64,000 bases of DNA from JAGXQV01 sp964527565 (GCA_964527565.1 CAZGOY010000004.1:55786-119785); one strand, 5' to 3'; counted from the first letter of the stretch, positions 54,102 to 63,919 are shown. Translations and numbers: made by a program. Notes: generated from the sequence alone by a model not told the origin.

Positions 54102-56693
54102 TTGCGGGGGGCTATTGATGGCGCATTTGGCAAGCTCGAAACGAATGATACCGGCGAAGTTTTCGGCTGGCACTCGTTGACTGACCACATGACAGATGTC
54201 GCCGCATGTTTCGAGCGTTTGAGCGCATGCCGTTCGATACGCCGGGCGATGGGAGCGGCGGCGGGGCGAACATTGCACAAAAGTGACATTGCCCGACTTT
54301 CGGCGCTGGTTTTCTTGCACGATATTGGCAAGGCGAACAGCGGATTTCAGGCCAAGCGCTGGAAGCAAGGCATACCCCATAGTTGGCCTGCGTTTAAACA
54401 TGTCGGACACGGGATTGAATCACTCAAACTTTTTGATCCTTTTAACCGACTTCAGCACTTGTTGGCATTCTTGCCAGTTGTGCAAATGGATGCCTGGGGC
54501 GATGCCTGCTACTCGCTACTGATAGCCAGCATCAGCCATCACGGTCGCCCAATCAAGGATAGCCCCGGCGACTGGAACAAGAACATCTGGAAACCTGTTG
54601 CCGAGGCCTACGATCCCGCCGCTGAATTGCGGGATATTGGCCGACGGGTCATGGCGATTTACCCCCAAGCTTTTACCGCAGGCGGCGAACCGCTGCCTGA
54701 TGCTCCAGCCTTCGGGCATTTGTTTGCGGGCTTGGTGCAATTGGCCGATTGGCTGGGTTCCTCCAAAGTTTTTTTCCCTTATTCCGAAGCCGGGGAAGAC
54801 CGCGCTGCTACCGCCAGGAAATATGCCAACAAAGCCATCGCCACCATTGGGCTGGATGCCGAAGAGAGCCGCAACCAGCTCAACGCCTGCGTACCCACTT
54901 TTGCCAGCACCTTCTGCATTGCTGAGGCGCGTCCGATGCAGGCCGCCATGGCTGACGACAGTCTCGGGCCGCTGGTGATCCTCGAATCCGAAACCGGCAG
55001 CGGCAAGACGGAAGCCGCGTTGTGGCGCTATGTGCATCTGTTTCGTGCCGGGCTGGTGGACAGCCTGTATTTCGCCCTGCCCACGCGGGTAGCGGCCACC
55101 CAGGTTTACGAAAGGGTGAAAAAGGCCGTCGAGCGGCTGTGGCCGGAAAATCCGCCGCTGGCAGTGCGCGCCTTGTCCGGCTACGTCAGCGCCGACGGCG
55201 CCGAAGCCCAATACCTACCGGGCTTTGAAGTGTTGTGGAGCGATCATCCCGAAGATGCCCAAGCCGAACGGCGCTGGGCGGCGGAATCCGCCAAACGCTT
55301 CCTCGCCGCCCCTCTGGCGGTGGGTACCATCGACCAGGCTCTGCTCGGCGCCCTGCAAGTGCGCCATGCCCACCTGCGCTACGCGATGCTGGCGCGCAGC
55401 CTGCTGGTGGTCGATGAAGTCCATGCTTCCGACCCCTACATGACCGTGCTACTGGAATGTCTGCTCAAAACCCACCTGGGCAGCGGCGGCCATGCGCTGC
55501 TGCTCTCGGCCACCCTCGGTTCCAGCGCGCGCAGCCGTTATCTGGCGCTCGCCGCCGTCTCTTCCAGGCCGCGTTTGCCCATGTCCTTCGAAGCGGCCTG
55601 TCGCGTGCCTTATCCGGCGATTTCCGAACGTGCCGTCGAAGCTGCCGCCGCCACCAAAAAAGTTGCTTGGACGGCATACGATCTCATCGACCAACCCGAT
55701 GAGATCGCCCGCATGGCGATAGCTGCCGCCAGCCGTGGCGCAAAAGTGCTGGTGATCCGCAACACCGTGCCGGACGCCATCGCCACCTTTGCTGCCATCG
55801 AGGAAAACATACCCGACAAATCCTGGCTGTTCGCCGTCAACGACGTCGCCACCCTGCACCACAGCCGTTTCAGCCGACAAGACCGCCCCGTGATGGATAA
55901 GGCCATCGAAGCGCAACTCGGCAAAGCGCGCCCGACTGGGGCGCGCATCGTAGTCGGCACGCAAACCTTGGAACAAAGCCTGGACATCGACGCCGACCTG
56001 CTGATTACCGACCTGTGTCCGATGGACGTGCTGCTGCAACGGATAGGCCGCCTGCACCGCCACGACAACCAGCGCCCCGAGGGATTCGAATCGGCGCAGG
56101 CCTGGGTGCTGACCCCGGCCGGGCATGATCTCAACTCGTTGGCGGCACGACCCCGCCATGGCCTTGGCCGTTTCCGCAACGGCGGCGGCGTCTACGCCGA
56201 CTTGCGCATACTGGAGGCCACGCGGGCGTTGCTCGTCGAGCGCCCCGAAGTGACGATACCCGAGGACAACCGCTACTTGGTCGAAGCCGCCACCCACCCC
56301 GAAAAACTCCAGGCCATTCAAAGCCGCCAAGGCGAAGCCTGGCAAAAACTGGGGCAACAAATTGAAGGCGACACCGGCGCACAAAGAACCATCGGGCATC
56401 TGCACGCACTGGACGTTAATCAACCATTTGGCGAGCAGGAATTTCCCCGCGATGTGCAAATCGCCACCCGTCTCGGAGCACAAGACCGCATCCTGCACTT
56501 TACCGACCTGCCCGGCCCCTTCGGCGAGCCGCTCAAGGAACTCCCCATTCGCCACCACCTGTTACCCAATGATTTGCCCTTGGATGCAGAACCCGAGGAA
56601 ATCGTGCAAACTGCGAGTGACGTCACCTTCCGCCTGGGTGACGCACGTTTTCGCTATAGCCGACTGGGGCTGGAAAGACTCAAGGATGATTGA
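54102..56693 (+). CDS. cas3: CRISPR-associated nuclease-helicase Cas3 (type I-E)
   Basis: The protein has 863 residues with a TTG start at 54102, backed by GAGGAG five bases upstream. The N-terminal HD nuclease has WHSLTDHMTDVA, LHDIGKAN and SISHHGRPIKD. The helicase has Walker A ESETGSGKTEAAL, DEVHASDP, SATLGS and the C-terminal motif VI-like QRIGRLHRHD. The size is normal for type I-E. Cas3 is recruited by Cascade to degrade target DNA. A 103-base gap with a strong hairpin separates it from cas8e. Confidence 0.95.
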   Translation: MRGAIDGAFGKLETNDTGEVFGWHSLTDHMTDVAACFERLSACRSIRRAMGAAAGRTLHKSDIARLSALVFLHDIGKANSGFQAKRWKQGIPHSWPAFKHVGHGIESLKLFDPFNRLQHLLAFLPVVQMDAWGDACYSLLIASISHHGRPIKDSPGDWNKNIWKPVAEAYDPAAELRDIGRRVMAIYPQAFTAGGEPLPDAPAFGHLFAGLVQLADWLGSSKVFFPYSEAGEDRAATARKYANKAIATIGLDAEESRNQLNACVPTFASTFCIAEARPMQAAMADDSLGPLVILESETGSGKTEAALWRYVHLFRAGLVDSLYFALPTRVAATQVYERVKKAVERLWPENPPLAVRALSGYVSADGAEAQYLPGFEVLWSDHPEDAQAERRWAAESAKRFLAAPLAVGTIDQALLGALQVRHAHLRYAMLARSLLVVDEVHASDPYMTVLLECLLKTHLGSGGHALLLSATLGSSARSRYLALAAVSSRPRLPMSFEAACRVPYPAISERAVEAAAATKKVAWTAYDLIDQPDEIARMAIAAASRGAKVLVIRNTVPDAIATFAAIEENIPDKSWLFAVNDVATLHHSRFSRQDRPVMDKAIEAQLGKARPTGARIVVGTQTLEQSLDIDADLLITDLCPMDVLLQRIGRLHRHDNQRPEGFESAQAWVLTPAGHDLNSLAARPRHGLGRFRNGGGVYADLRILEATRALLVERPEVTIPEDNRYLVEAATHPEKLQAIQSRQGEAWQKLGQQIEGDTGAQRTIGHLHALDVNQPFGEQEFPRDVQIATRLGAQDRILHFTDLPGPFGEPLKELPIRHHLLPNDLPLDAEPEEIVQTASDVTFRLGDARFRYSRLGLERLKDD

Positions 56694-56728
56694 TTTGCTG
56701 CCAATGGCAACCACTCAGCAGGTCTTCT

Positions 56729-56755
56729 CCCCTCTCCCGAAATCCGGGAGAGGGG
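56729..56755. repeat. Strong hairpin between cas3 and cas8e
   Basis: CCCCTCTCCCG pairs with CGGGAGAGGGG, an 11-base-pair stem around five bases. It has no T-run. It could be a repeat-derived element, an mRNA processing site or a weak terminator that uncouples cas3 from the Cascade genes. Confidence 0.7.
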
Positions 56756-56796
56756 CTTATGTGCATACGCCAGCTTACTGACATTGGAGGACTGCC

Positions 56797-58377
56797 GTGA
56801 CGCTTCGATACTCGCTGCTCGATGAACCGCTGATCCGCGCCCGTCTGGTGGACGGCGGCCAACCGGTGAAATACAACCTGCCCGGCCTGTTCGTGGCGCT
56901 GGCGCGCGACGAGGTGCGCGACTTCCCCGCTTTGCGCCCGCACCAACGCCACCCGTGGCACGCCTTCCTGGTGCAACTTGCCGCTATGGCTTTGCACCGC
57001 ACCGGGCAGACGCAGCCTTTCACCGACGAACCCGCCTGGAAAGCCGCGCTGCTGGCGCTCACGCCGGAATACCCGGACGGCGCGGCCTGGTGCCTGATTG
57101 CGCCGCACGACCAGCCAGCGTTCATGCAGGCGCCGGTGCCGGGAGGAAATGTGATCGAGTGGAAAAACACCCTGTACGCCGCCGACGAACTCGACATGCT
57201 GGTCACCTCCAAGAACCACGATCTCAAGGCCGCCCGTATGCGCCAGGGCGAGCTGGATGATTGGCTGATGGCGCTGATCAGCCTGCAAACGCAGGAGGGT
57301 TTTTTGGGGGCGGGCAACTACGGCATTTCACGCATGAATGGCGGCTTCGCCAGCCGTCCGGCGCTCGGCGTGGTTCCCAAAGGCTACTGGGGGAAGCGCT
57401 GGCAAAGGGATGTATTGGCTCTGCTGAACGACCGGGCCGAAATTGTGGAGCACATGGGACTCCAGGGCGAACGTGGCGTTGGCCTATTGTGGCTGGAAAC
57501 GTGGAGCGGCGAGGGCAGCCGGGCTTTTGCCTCGCTTGATCCTTTTTACATTGAAATCTGCCGCCGCATTCGTTTGATTCAGCCGGACAACGGCGCGGCT
57601 ATCGTCGCACTCGCGACCGGCAGCAAGGCCGCTCGTGTCGAGGCCAAGGAACGCAACGGCATTACCGGCGACCCGTGGACACCCACCGATACTGCGGCCG
57701 GAAAGGCCCTGACCATAGGCGCGGAGGGATTCCACTATAAGTTGGCCGCCGAGTTGCTCTTCGGCAGCAAATTTCGCCACCCGATTGCACAAGCGCTTGA
57801 TCCCGCCGACGGTACGGAAGGCATCGTGGTGCTGGCTCAAGGAGTGACGCGGGGGCAGGGGAAAACCGAGGGTTACCACGAACGCCGCATTCCCATCTCA
57901 CCCACCGTGCGCAGGCTGCTGGTGCAGAAACAGACCGACCCTCTGGCGAAAATCGCCGGGGAGCGCGTCCATGCCATAGCTCAAATGCGCGGCGTGCTCT
58001 GGACAGCGTTGGCGACGCTGTTCGATCAGGGCGCGGCAAAGGACCGGTTCTCGGACAGCGCGAAGGATAAGGCCGGCAGCTTTACCAGATCATTTGAGCA
58101 AGCTGAAGACACCTGCTTTTTCGACGAACTCAACGCGGAAATCGAATCCGCCGATCCCGACCAAGCGCGTCTGCACTGGTTGCTGTCCATGGCAGAGCGC
58201 GCCGAAGCTGTTCTCAAAAATGCCTTCAGCGCCGGGCCGCAAAGCTGCGAACAGCGCTACCGCGCACGCTCCGCCGCCTTGTCCCGCTTCCACGGTGGCT
58301 TGCGTAGCGACAAAACGCTGCCCACTCTCGCCAACCACTACCGCCAATCAACCGCCGACAAGGAGCAAGCCGCATGA
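56797..58377 (+). CDS. cas8e: Cascade large subunit Cas8e (Cse1/CasA)
   Basis: The protein has 526 residues with a GTG start; GGAGG lies six bases upstream. It has the Cse1 N-terminus (YSLLDEPLIRARLVDGG), the loop region with TSKNHDLKAARM, and GNYGISRMNGGFASRP, conserved in Cse1. Cas8e recognises the PAM and helps load Cas3. It begins a tight operon: cse2 overlaps its stop. Confidence 0.95.
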   Translation: MTLRYSLLDEPLIRARLVDGGQPVKYNLPGLFVALARDEVRDFPALRPHQRHPWHAFLVQLAAMALHRTGQTQPFTDEPAWKAALLALTPEYPDGAAWCLIAPHDQPAFMQAPVPGGNVIEWKNTLYAADELDMLVTSKNHDLKAARMRQGELDDWLMALISLQTQEGFLGAGNYGISRMNGGFASRPALGVVPKGYWGKRWQRDVLALLNDRAEIVEHMGLQGERGVGLLWLETWSGEGSRAFASLDPFYIEICRRIRLIQPDNGAAIVALATGSKAARVEAKERNGITGDPWTPTDTAAGKALTIGAEGFHYKLAAELLFGSKFRHPIAQALDPADGTEGIVVLAQGVTRGQGKTEGYHERRIPISPTVRRLLVQKQTDPLAKIAGERVHAIAQMRGVLWTALATLFDQGAAKDRFSDSAKDKAGSFTRSFEQAEDTCFFDELNAEIESADPDQARLHWLLSMAERAEAVLKNAFSAGPQSCEQRYRARSAALSRFHGGLRSDKTLPTLANHYRQSTADKEQAA

Positions 58378-58976
58378 GCCCGCATGATGCCGATCCACGG
58401 GGGCAACCCCAGAACCGCCGCGACACCCCCGATGCTGCAACCCGTGAAAATCCGATTGCCCGCCTGGCGCGCATCATCGCCCATGCCTCTCGTTTTAGCG
58501 GCGACGCCCACGGGCTGGATAACGGCGAACGCGCCGCGCTGGCGCGCTTGGAGCCGGACGACATGCGCCCGCACCAAGTGGCTGCGCTGTCCCGCGCGCT
58601 GATTTACGCCGAGCTTGAGCCGGATTCCGAGAAAATGCCGTGGAAACCGGAAACGTGGCAACGCTGGGCCTTGATCGCCCACGGTATGGCGCTGGCCGGG
58701 CACGACGGAGCGAAAAGCCTGGGGCAGCAATTCAGCGGGGCAGGCGTGTCCGAATCCCGTGTCACCAAGCTGCTCACTGCCCGCGACGAGGCTTTCCGGC
58801 AATTGCTGCCGCGTTTGTTGCGCCTGCTCGCCAGCAAGGGTGTTGCCCCCAACTGGCACGAGTTGGGCGGGCTGATTCTGCACCAAGGCCGTGATGAGGA
58901 AAAAGCCGAGGATATACGCCTCAAAATCGCAGGCCACTTTTTCTCTGCCGAAGCCAAAAAACCGAAACACGCTTAA
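58374..58976 (+). CDS. cse2: Cascade small subunit Cse2 (CasB/Cas11e)
   Basis: The protein has 200 residues and overlaps the cas8e stop by four bases. The middle carries Cse2 features (RAALARLEPDDMRPHQVAAL, ESRVTKLLTARDEAF, LLPRLLRLLASKGVAPNW). Cse2 subunits form a dimer along the Cascade backbone and hold the displaced strand. The N-terminal 25 residues are Pro/Arg-rich and unusual. Confidence 0.92.
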   Translation: MSPHDADPRGQPQNRRDTPDAATRENPIARLARIIAHASRFSGDAHGLDNGERAALARLEPDDMRPHQVAALSRALIYAELEPDSEKMPWKPETWQRWALIAHGMALAGHDGAKSLGQQFSGAGVSESRVTKLLTARDEAFRQLLPRLLRLLASKGVAPNWHELGGLILHQGRDEEKAEDIRLKIAGHFFSAEAKKPKHA

Positions 58977-58994
58977 TCATTCAGGAGAACGACC

Positions 58995-60194
58995 ATGCCA
59001 TTGCCGCGCTTTATCCAAATTCACACCCTGCACACTTACCCCGCCGCGCTGCTCAATCGTGACGATGCGGGCCTCGCGAAGCGTTTGCCCTTGGGTGACG
59101 CCGTGCGCACCCGCATTTCGTCGCAGTGCCTGAAACGGCACTGGCGCGTGACCGAAGACCAGTTTTCCCTGTCGCGTCTGGATGTGCCGATGGCGATTCG
59201 CTCCCGTGGCACGCTGGAACTCATCAGCCAGCATATTCAGGAAAACGGCATTTCCGCAGCACTGGCGCAAGCCGCCGCCGAAGCCTTGCGTGACACGGGT
59301 TTGCTCGACAAGGGCGGCAAGGACAAAAAGGGTGAAGATGCGCTCAAAACAGGCCAGGCGGTGCTGATGGGCAAACCGGAAATTGACTACCTGGTGCATC
59401 GCTGTAGTGAATTGGCGCAAGCGCACCCTGAAGAAAAAATCCTCAAGGCCGAGATTGCCAAGGCCATGAAGGATGAAAAGAAAAACATCGAAGCGCTCAA
59501 GCACGGTAGCGGCTTGGAATCCGCTTTGTTTGGCCGCATGGTTACCTCCGACATCCTCGCCAGCCGCGATGCCGCCATTTATGTTGCCCATGCCTTCACG
59601 GTGCATAAACAGGAGGTCGAAAACGACTATTTCACCGTGGTGGACGACTTGGTGCAGGAAGCCGGCGAACTAGGCTCGGCGGGCATCTTCGACACCGAAC
59701 TGGCTTCCGGCCTGTACTACGGCTACGTGGTGGTGGACGTGCCGCAGTTGATTGAAAATCTCGAAGGCATCAAAGCCAAGGACTGCTTCGCCGCCGACAC
59801 CCCGGCGCAGCGCCGCGAACTGGCGGGGCGCGTGGTGCAACACCTGCTGCATTTGATCGCCACCGTCAGCCCCGGCGCCAAGCGCGGTTCTACCGCACCC
59901 TTTGAGTGGGCAAAATTCATGCTGGTCGAGGCGGGCGACTGGCAGCCGTGTAGTCTGGCGGGCGCGTTCCACGATGCGCTGCCGCTGGAGGATAAGGCCA
60001 ATCCCGGCAGCATCCGGCAACGCGCCGTGGCGCGCATGGCGCAGGAAATTTCGGCGATGGATATTGCCTATGGCGCACAGACGAAGCGGCAATTTCTGGC
60101 GCTGGATGCCGTGGAAATTCCCGGCGCCGAGCGCGCCAGTCTGACCAAGCTGGCGAACTGGGCCGATGAGATCGTGCGGCAAGGGGAATGCTGA
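58995..60194 (+). CDS. cas7e: Cascade backbone subunit Cas7e (Cse4/CasC)
   Basis: The protein has 399 residues (FIQIHTLHTYPAALLNRDDA, RISSQCLKRHWRV, SALFGRMVTSDILASRDAAI). This is the RAMP that binds the crRNA spacer in six copies. AGGAGAACGACC precedes ATG 58995. cas5e follows two bases after its stop. Confidence 0.95.
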   Translation: MPLPRFIQIHTLHTYPAALLNRDDAGLAKRLPLGDAVRTRISSQCLKRHWRVTEDQFSLSRLDVPMAIRSRGTLELISQHIQENGISAALAQAAAEALRDTGLLDKGGKDKKGEDALKTGQAVLMGKPEIDYLVHRCSELAQAHPEEKILKAEIAKAMKDEKKNIEALKHGSGLESALFGRMVTSDILASRDAAIYVAHAFTVHKQEVENDYFTVVDDLVQEAGELGSAGIFDTELASGLYYGYVVVDVPQLIENLEGIKAKDCFAADTPAQRRELAGRVVQHLLHLIATVSPGAKRGSTAPFEWAKFMLVEAGDWQPCSLAGAFHDALPLEDKANPGSIRQRAVARMAQEISAMDIAYGAQTKRQFLALDAVEIPGAERASLTKLANWADEIVRQGEC

Positions 60195-60195
60195 G

Positions 60196-60915
60196 ATGCC
60201 GCGCCATCTGTTAATGCGCCTGGAAGCGCCGCTGATGGCATTCGGCGGCGAAACCATCGACAACCATGGCGTGATTCGCGACTTTCCGGCGCTTTCCATG
60301 GTTACCGGACTGCTGGCCAATGCGCTGGGCTGGCGGCGGGAAGACTGCGAATTGCATGACCGCTTGCAGAGCCGGATGGTTTTGGGAGCGCGGCTGGATA
60401 GTGGAGTACAGCGCTTCACGGATTTCCAGACCGCACAGCTAGGCAAAGACGATAAAGGCTGGACGACCTGGGGTGTTCCCGAAGAACGCCGGGGCGGGGC
60501 GGGAACCTATGAAGGGCCGCATTTACGTTACCGCGACTACCACGCCAGCCTGAATGTCCTGGTCGCCCTGCGTCTCGAACCCGCTTCTGATGCGCCCACG
60601 CTAGACGACCTAGCCTTGGCCCTCGATCACCCGTCCCGCCCGCTGTTTATCGGGCGCAAATCCTGTTTGCCGACCCGGCGGATTTTTGCCGGATGGCAGG
60701 AAGCGGACAACGTGCTGCACGCCCTGCAAATCGCCGATCTTCCTCCAGCGGACGCCGTGCAAACCCTGCGCCTGCAATGGCCGGACGGCGAGGGCGCACT
60801 TCCCCATGATCGCGCCATCGATCTGTGCGACGAGCGCAACTGGCGCAGCGGCGTACACGGTGGCTGGCGCCCGATACGCGAAGGCAGCTTCACGCTGCCG
60901 GGGAGGCAGCCATGA
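60196..60915 (+). CDS. cas5e: Cascade subunit Cas5e (CasD)
   Basis: The protein has 239 residues, starting at MPRHLLMRLEAPLMAFGG (60196). It has the Cas5e core (IRDFPALSMVTGLLANALGW, GPHLRYRDYHASLNVLVAL, RPLFIGRKSCLPTRRI). Cas5e caps the 5' handle of the crRNA. A frame upstream to 60166 has no support. Confidence 0.94.
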   Translation: MPRHLLMRLEAPLMAFGGETIDNHGVIRDFPALSMVTGLLANALGWRREDCELHDRLQSRMVLGARLDSGVQRFTDFQTAQLGKDDKGWTTWGVPEERRGGAGTYEGPHLRYRDYHASLNVLVALRLEPASDAPTLDDLALALDHPSRPLFIGRKSCLPTRRIFAGWQEADNVLHALQIADLPPADAVQTLRLQWPDGEGALPHDRAIDLCDERNWRSGVHGGWRPIREGSFTLPGRQP

Positions 60916-61631
60916 GCCTGCAACTGATGCGCCTGCAACCGCAGCCCACTGCGCTTGCCACCTGGGCCACCCGCCACGGTGTGTTGTCGCCTGATGGCGA
61001 CTACGGTTATGCCTTCCATGCCTTGCTGCGCGCCGCATTCGGCGAACGCTCGCCCAAGCCGTTTCGTTATCTGGGCGGAAAACAAGGCTTGCTCGCCTAC
61101 ACCCCGGAAAGCCTGGAGGCGCTACGCCAAAATGCCGTCCTGGCAACACCCGATGTCGCACGGGCGCTGGGGTTGGACGAGTTGGATGCCCGCCCGTTTC
61201 CCGACGAGTGGCAAGCCGGGCGGGAGATCGGCTTCGAGGTGCGGGTGCGCCCGATCATTCGCGCCAAGGATGGGCGCGAGCGCGATGTTTTTTTGCATGC
61301 TGTCGAAACCGTCGCGCAAGCCGCCGACCCTGCTCAGCGGGAGAAAATTTACCTCGACTGGCTTGCCAGGCAGTTTGCGGTGGATGGCGCGGCGCAAATC
61401 CTCGATGCGCGCATGGAAGCCTTCCGCCTTACCCGCGTTTTGCGCAAGGCAGCGCCAGGCGAAAACGGCAAGCGCAAAGCTACCGGCATTTCCGGCCCGG
61501 ATGCGGTGTTCAAAGGCCGCTTGCAAGTCGGCGACAGCGCGGCTTTTACCCGTTTGCTGGCGCGTGGCGTCGGGCGGCACCGGGCATTCGGTTTCGGCAT
61601 GTTGCTGCTGCGGCCCGCCGCATCATGTTAA
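60912..61631 (+). CDS. cas6e: crRNA-processing endoribonuclease Cas6e (CasE)
   Basis: The protein has 239 residues, starting at MSLQLMRLQPQPTAL (60912) with ATGA overlap with cas5e. A conserved His lies in GYAFHALLRAAFG, and the glycine-rich loop GVGRHRAFGFGMLLL is at the C-terminus. Cas6e cuts the repeat hairpin and leaves an eight-base 5' handle, here ATAGGCCC. Confidence 0.94.
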   Translation: MSLQLMRLQPQPTALATWATRHGVLSPDGDYGYAFHALLRAAFGERSPKPFRYLGGKQGLLAYTPESLEALRQNAVLATPDVARALGLDELDARPFPDEWQAGREIGFEVRVRPIIRAKDGRERDVFLHAVETVAQAADPAQREKIYLDWLARQFAVDGAAQILDARMEAFRLTRVLRKAAPGENGKRKATGISGPDAVFKGRLQVGDSAAFTRLLARGVGRHRAFGFGMLLLRPAASC

Positions 61632-62518
61632 AAGGCCGCCTGGGGCTGGAAACCGCCCGGATACCCCATGCCGACCGGCACGGCCTGATTTGGCTGGAGC
61701 GCGGCGAATTGTGCGTGATCGACGGTTGCCTGCATTTCATGGTCGGCAAAAATTCGCTCACCCCGCATATTGACCAGATACCCCATCAGGCGGTTTCGAT
61801 GATCCTGCTCGGGCCGGGTAGCAGCGTCACGCACGACGCCCTGCGCCTGTTGGCGCGGCATGGAACGCTGCTCGCCGCCGTTGGGCAGGACGGCGTGCGC
61901 TCCTACACCGCACCGGCACTGCTGCCGGACCGTTCCGACATCGCCCGTCGCCAAGCCGAATTGTGGGGCAATCCGCGCCGCCGCATCAGCGTTGCGCGCC
62001 ACATGTACGCCTTGCGTCTGGGCGAGGTGTTGCCGCACCGTGATCTGGATACCTTGCGCGGCATCGAAGGCGCGCGGGTTAAAACCATCTATCGCCTGAT
62101 GGCGGATAAATACGGCATCAAGTGGGAGGGACGGCATTATGACCGAAGCAATCCCGCCGCCACGGATACGCCCAACCAGGCCATCAATCATGCCGCCACC
62201 GCAGTCCAGGCCGCCGCCGCCATCGCGGTGCAGTCCCTGGCGGCGATCCCGCAACTGGGGTTCATCCACGAGGATTCCGGGCAGTCTTTCGTGCTGGACA
62301 TCGCGGACTTGTTCCGCGACACCGTCACCTTGCAGATAGCTTTCACCGCTGCCAAAAAATCGCTCGCCGGCGACGCAACCAGCATAGACCGACTGGTCAG
62401 GCGTGAAGCCGCCACGGTATTTCGCAAACAGAGCGTGATTCCCGCCATGATCGACAAGATCAAGCAGGTCATCCGCATGGAGGAAGTCGATGGCGCTGGT
62501 CGTGATAGTGACGCGTGA
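61625..62518 (+). CDS. cas1: CRISPR integrase Cas1 (type I-E)
   Basis: The protein has 297 residues, starting at MLKGRLGLETARIPHADR (61625), overlapping cas6e by seven bases. Conserved metal-binding residues are visible: Glu in LRGIEGARVKTIYR, His in LGFIHEDSG and Asp in LDIADLFRD. It joins Cas2 to integrate new spacers. It is close to the usual length (305 in E. coli). Confidence 0.96.
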   Translation: MLKGRLGLETARIPHADRHGLIWLERGELCVIDGCLHFMVGKNSLTPHIDQIPHQAVSMILLGPGSSVTHDALRLLARHGTLLAAVGQDGVRSYTAPALLPDRSDIARRQAELWGNPRRRISVARHMYALRLGEVLPHRDLDTLRGIEGARVKTIYRLMADKYGIKWEGRHYDRSNPAATDTPNQAINHAATAVQAAAAIAVQSLAAIPQLGFIHEDSGQSFVLDIADLFRDTVTLQIAFTAAKKSLAGDATSIDRLVRREAATVFRKQSVIPAMIDKIKQVIRMEEVDGAGRDSDA

Positions 62519-62798
62519 CGTAGCCGACCGTTTTCGCGGATTTCTGGCTTCCACCATGCTGGAAGTTGCGCCGACGGTGTATATTTCCCCGCGCATGAAC
62601 GCCGGGGTAAGGACGCGCATCTGGGAGGTGCTGTCGGACTGGCATAGCGCCGAACCCAACGGCAGCATCGTCATGGTGTGGCGCGACGCCAATGAAACCG
62701 GAGGAGTGGGCATCGCCAACCTGGGTTCCCCTCCCCGCGAACTGGTCGAAATCGACGGCTTATGGCTGACCCGTCTGACTTTGTACGACGCTCTTTAA
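62490..62798 (+). CDS. cas2: CRISPR-associated protein Cas2 (type I-E)
   Basis: The protein has 102 residues (MALVVIVTRDVADRFRGFLA, TVYISPRMNAGVRTRIWEVL, SIVMVWRDANE) and overlaps cas1 by 29 bases. It is of the Cas2e (CasE/CT1978) type and forms the structural core of the integrase. The array leader starts right after it. Confidence 0.95.
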   Translation: MALVVIVTRDVADRFRGFLASTMLEVAPTVYISPRMNAGVRTRIWEVLSDWHSAEPNGSIVMVWRDANETGGVGIANLGSPPRELVEIDGLWLTRLTLYDAL

Positions 62799-62853
62799 AA
62801 AAATGCACAGGTATTGATGTTTTACATTGTGGATCAATTTGTTACGAGCAAGA
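62799..62853 (+). promoter_or_regulatory. CRISPR leader with near-consensus IHF site
   Basis: A 55-base AT-rich leader. GATCAATTTGTTA at 62832-62844 matches the IHF consensus WATCAANNNNTTR in all but the first position and ends ten bases before repeat 1. In E. coli type I-E, IHF bends this region so that Cas1-Cas2 insert at the first repeat. So new spacers should enter at the 62854 side. Confidence 0.8.
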
Positions 62854-63919
62854 GTTTCCCCCGCGCTCGCGGGGATAGGCCCACGGCCATTCCCGGAACG
62901 TTTAAGCGCGTCGTGTTTCCCCCGCGCTCGCGGGGATAGGCCCCATGCGCCGATTGCGATGTTGTCGCTCATGCTGTTTCCCCCGCGCTCGCGGGGATAG
63001 GCCCTTGATAATGTCTCCCGCCCGTGAGAACGGGCAGTTTCCCCCGCGCTCGCGGGGATAGGCCCCTGGTGCGCGACGACGCGGGCAAGCTCACGTCGTT
63101 TCCCCCGCGCTCGCGGGGATAGGCCCCGGCATAATTCATCGAGCTGCTCCCCTCCCGTGTTTCCCCCGCGCTCGCGGGGATAGGCCCTGACTTCACCCAC
63201 CCCCCAAGGAGCTTAATCAGTTTCCCCCGCGCTCGCGGGGATAGGCCCTGGGTCTGGACGGCGCGGCGGCGAAAATCGACGTTTCCCCCGCGCTCGCGGG
63301 GATAGGCCCAGTCGGCTACCTCAATATTCCCTGGAACCCGCGTTTCCCCCGCGCTCGCGGGGATAGGCCCCAGATCGTCGGGCGCGTGGCCGAGGTGATG
63401 GCGTTTCCCCCGCGCTCGCGGGGATAGGCCCCTGCTCGGCGCGGCGTCCAACGCATCCAGTCTGTTTCCCCCGCGCTCGCGGGGATAGGCCCAGCGGACG
63501 AAACGCGCGGCGGCCCGCGAAAGTGTTTCCCCCGCGCTCGCGGGGATAGGCCCGAGCGCCTGAACCGCCAGGCGCTGGCGCAGGCGTTTCCCCCGCGCTC
63601 GCGGGGATAGGCCCAGACCGGGCTCACCGCCGAGGCTATCGGCACCGTTTCCCCCGCGCTCGCGGGGATAGGCCCCAGAGGGGGGCCAGCCCCCCCGCCC
63701 CGCATCGGTTTCCCCCGCGCTCGCGGGGATAGGCCCTCGAAAGCATCACAGACAGCCGCGAATTGTTCGTTTCCCCCGCGCTCGCGGGGATAGGCCCTGG
63801 TCGCGCTATCAGTACGCCATCACGCGCGGGTTTCCCCCGCGCTCGCGGGGATAGGCCCTGCCTGGTCAAGCTATCAGATGGCTGGGGACTGTTTCCCCCG
63901 CGCTCGCGGGGATAGGCCC
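62854..63919 (+). CRISPR. Type I-E CRISPR array, 18 repeats and 17 spacers
   Basis: The repeat has 29 bases, begins GTTTCCCCCGCGC and ends GCGGGGATAGGCCC, with stem CCCCGCG/CGCGGGG. All 18 copies appear identical, from 62854 in steps of 61 up to 63891. All 17 spacers are exactly 32 bases and differ from one another. The orientation matches the E. coli repeat (handle ATAAACCG there, ATAGGCCC here). The last repeat is not degenerate. Open frames on both strands here are artefacts. Confidence 0.98.
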
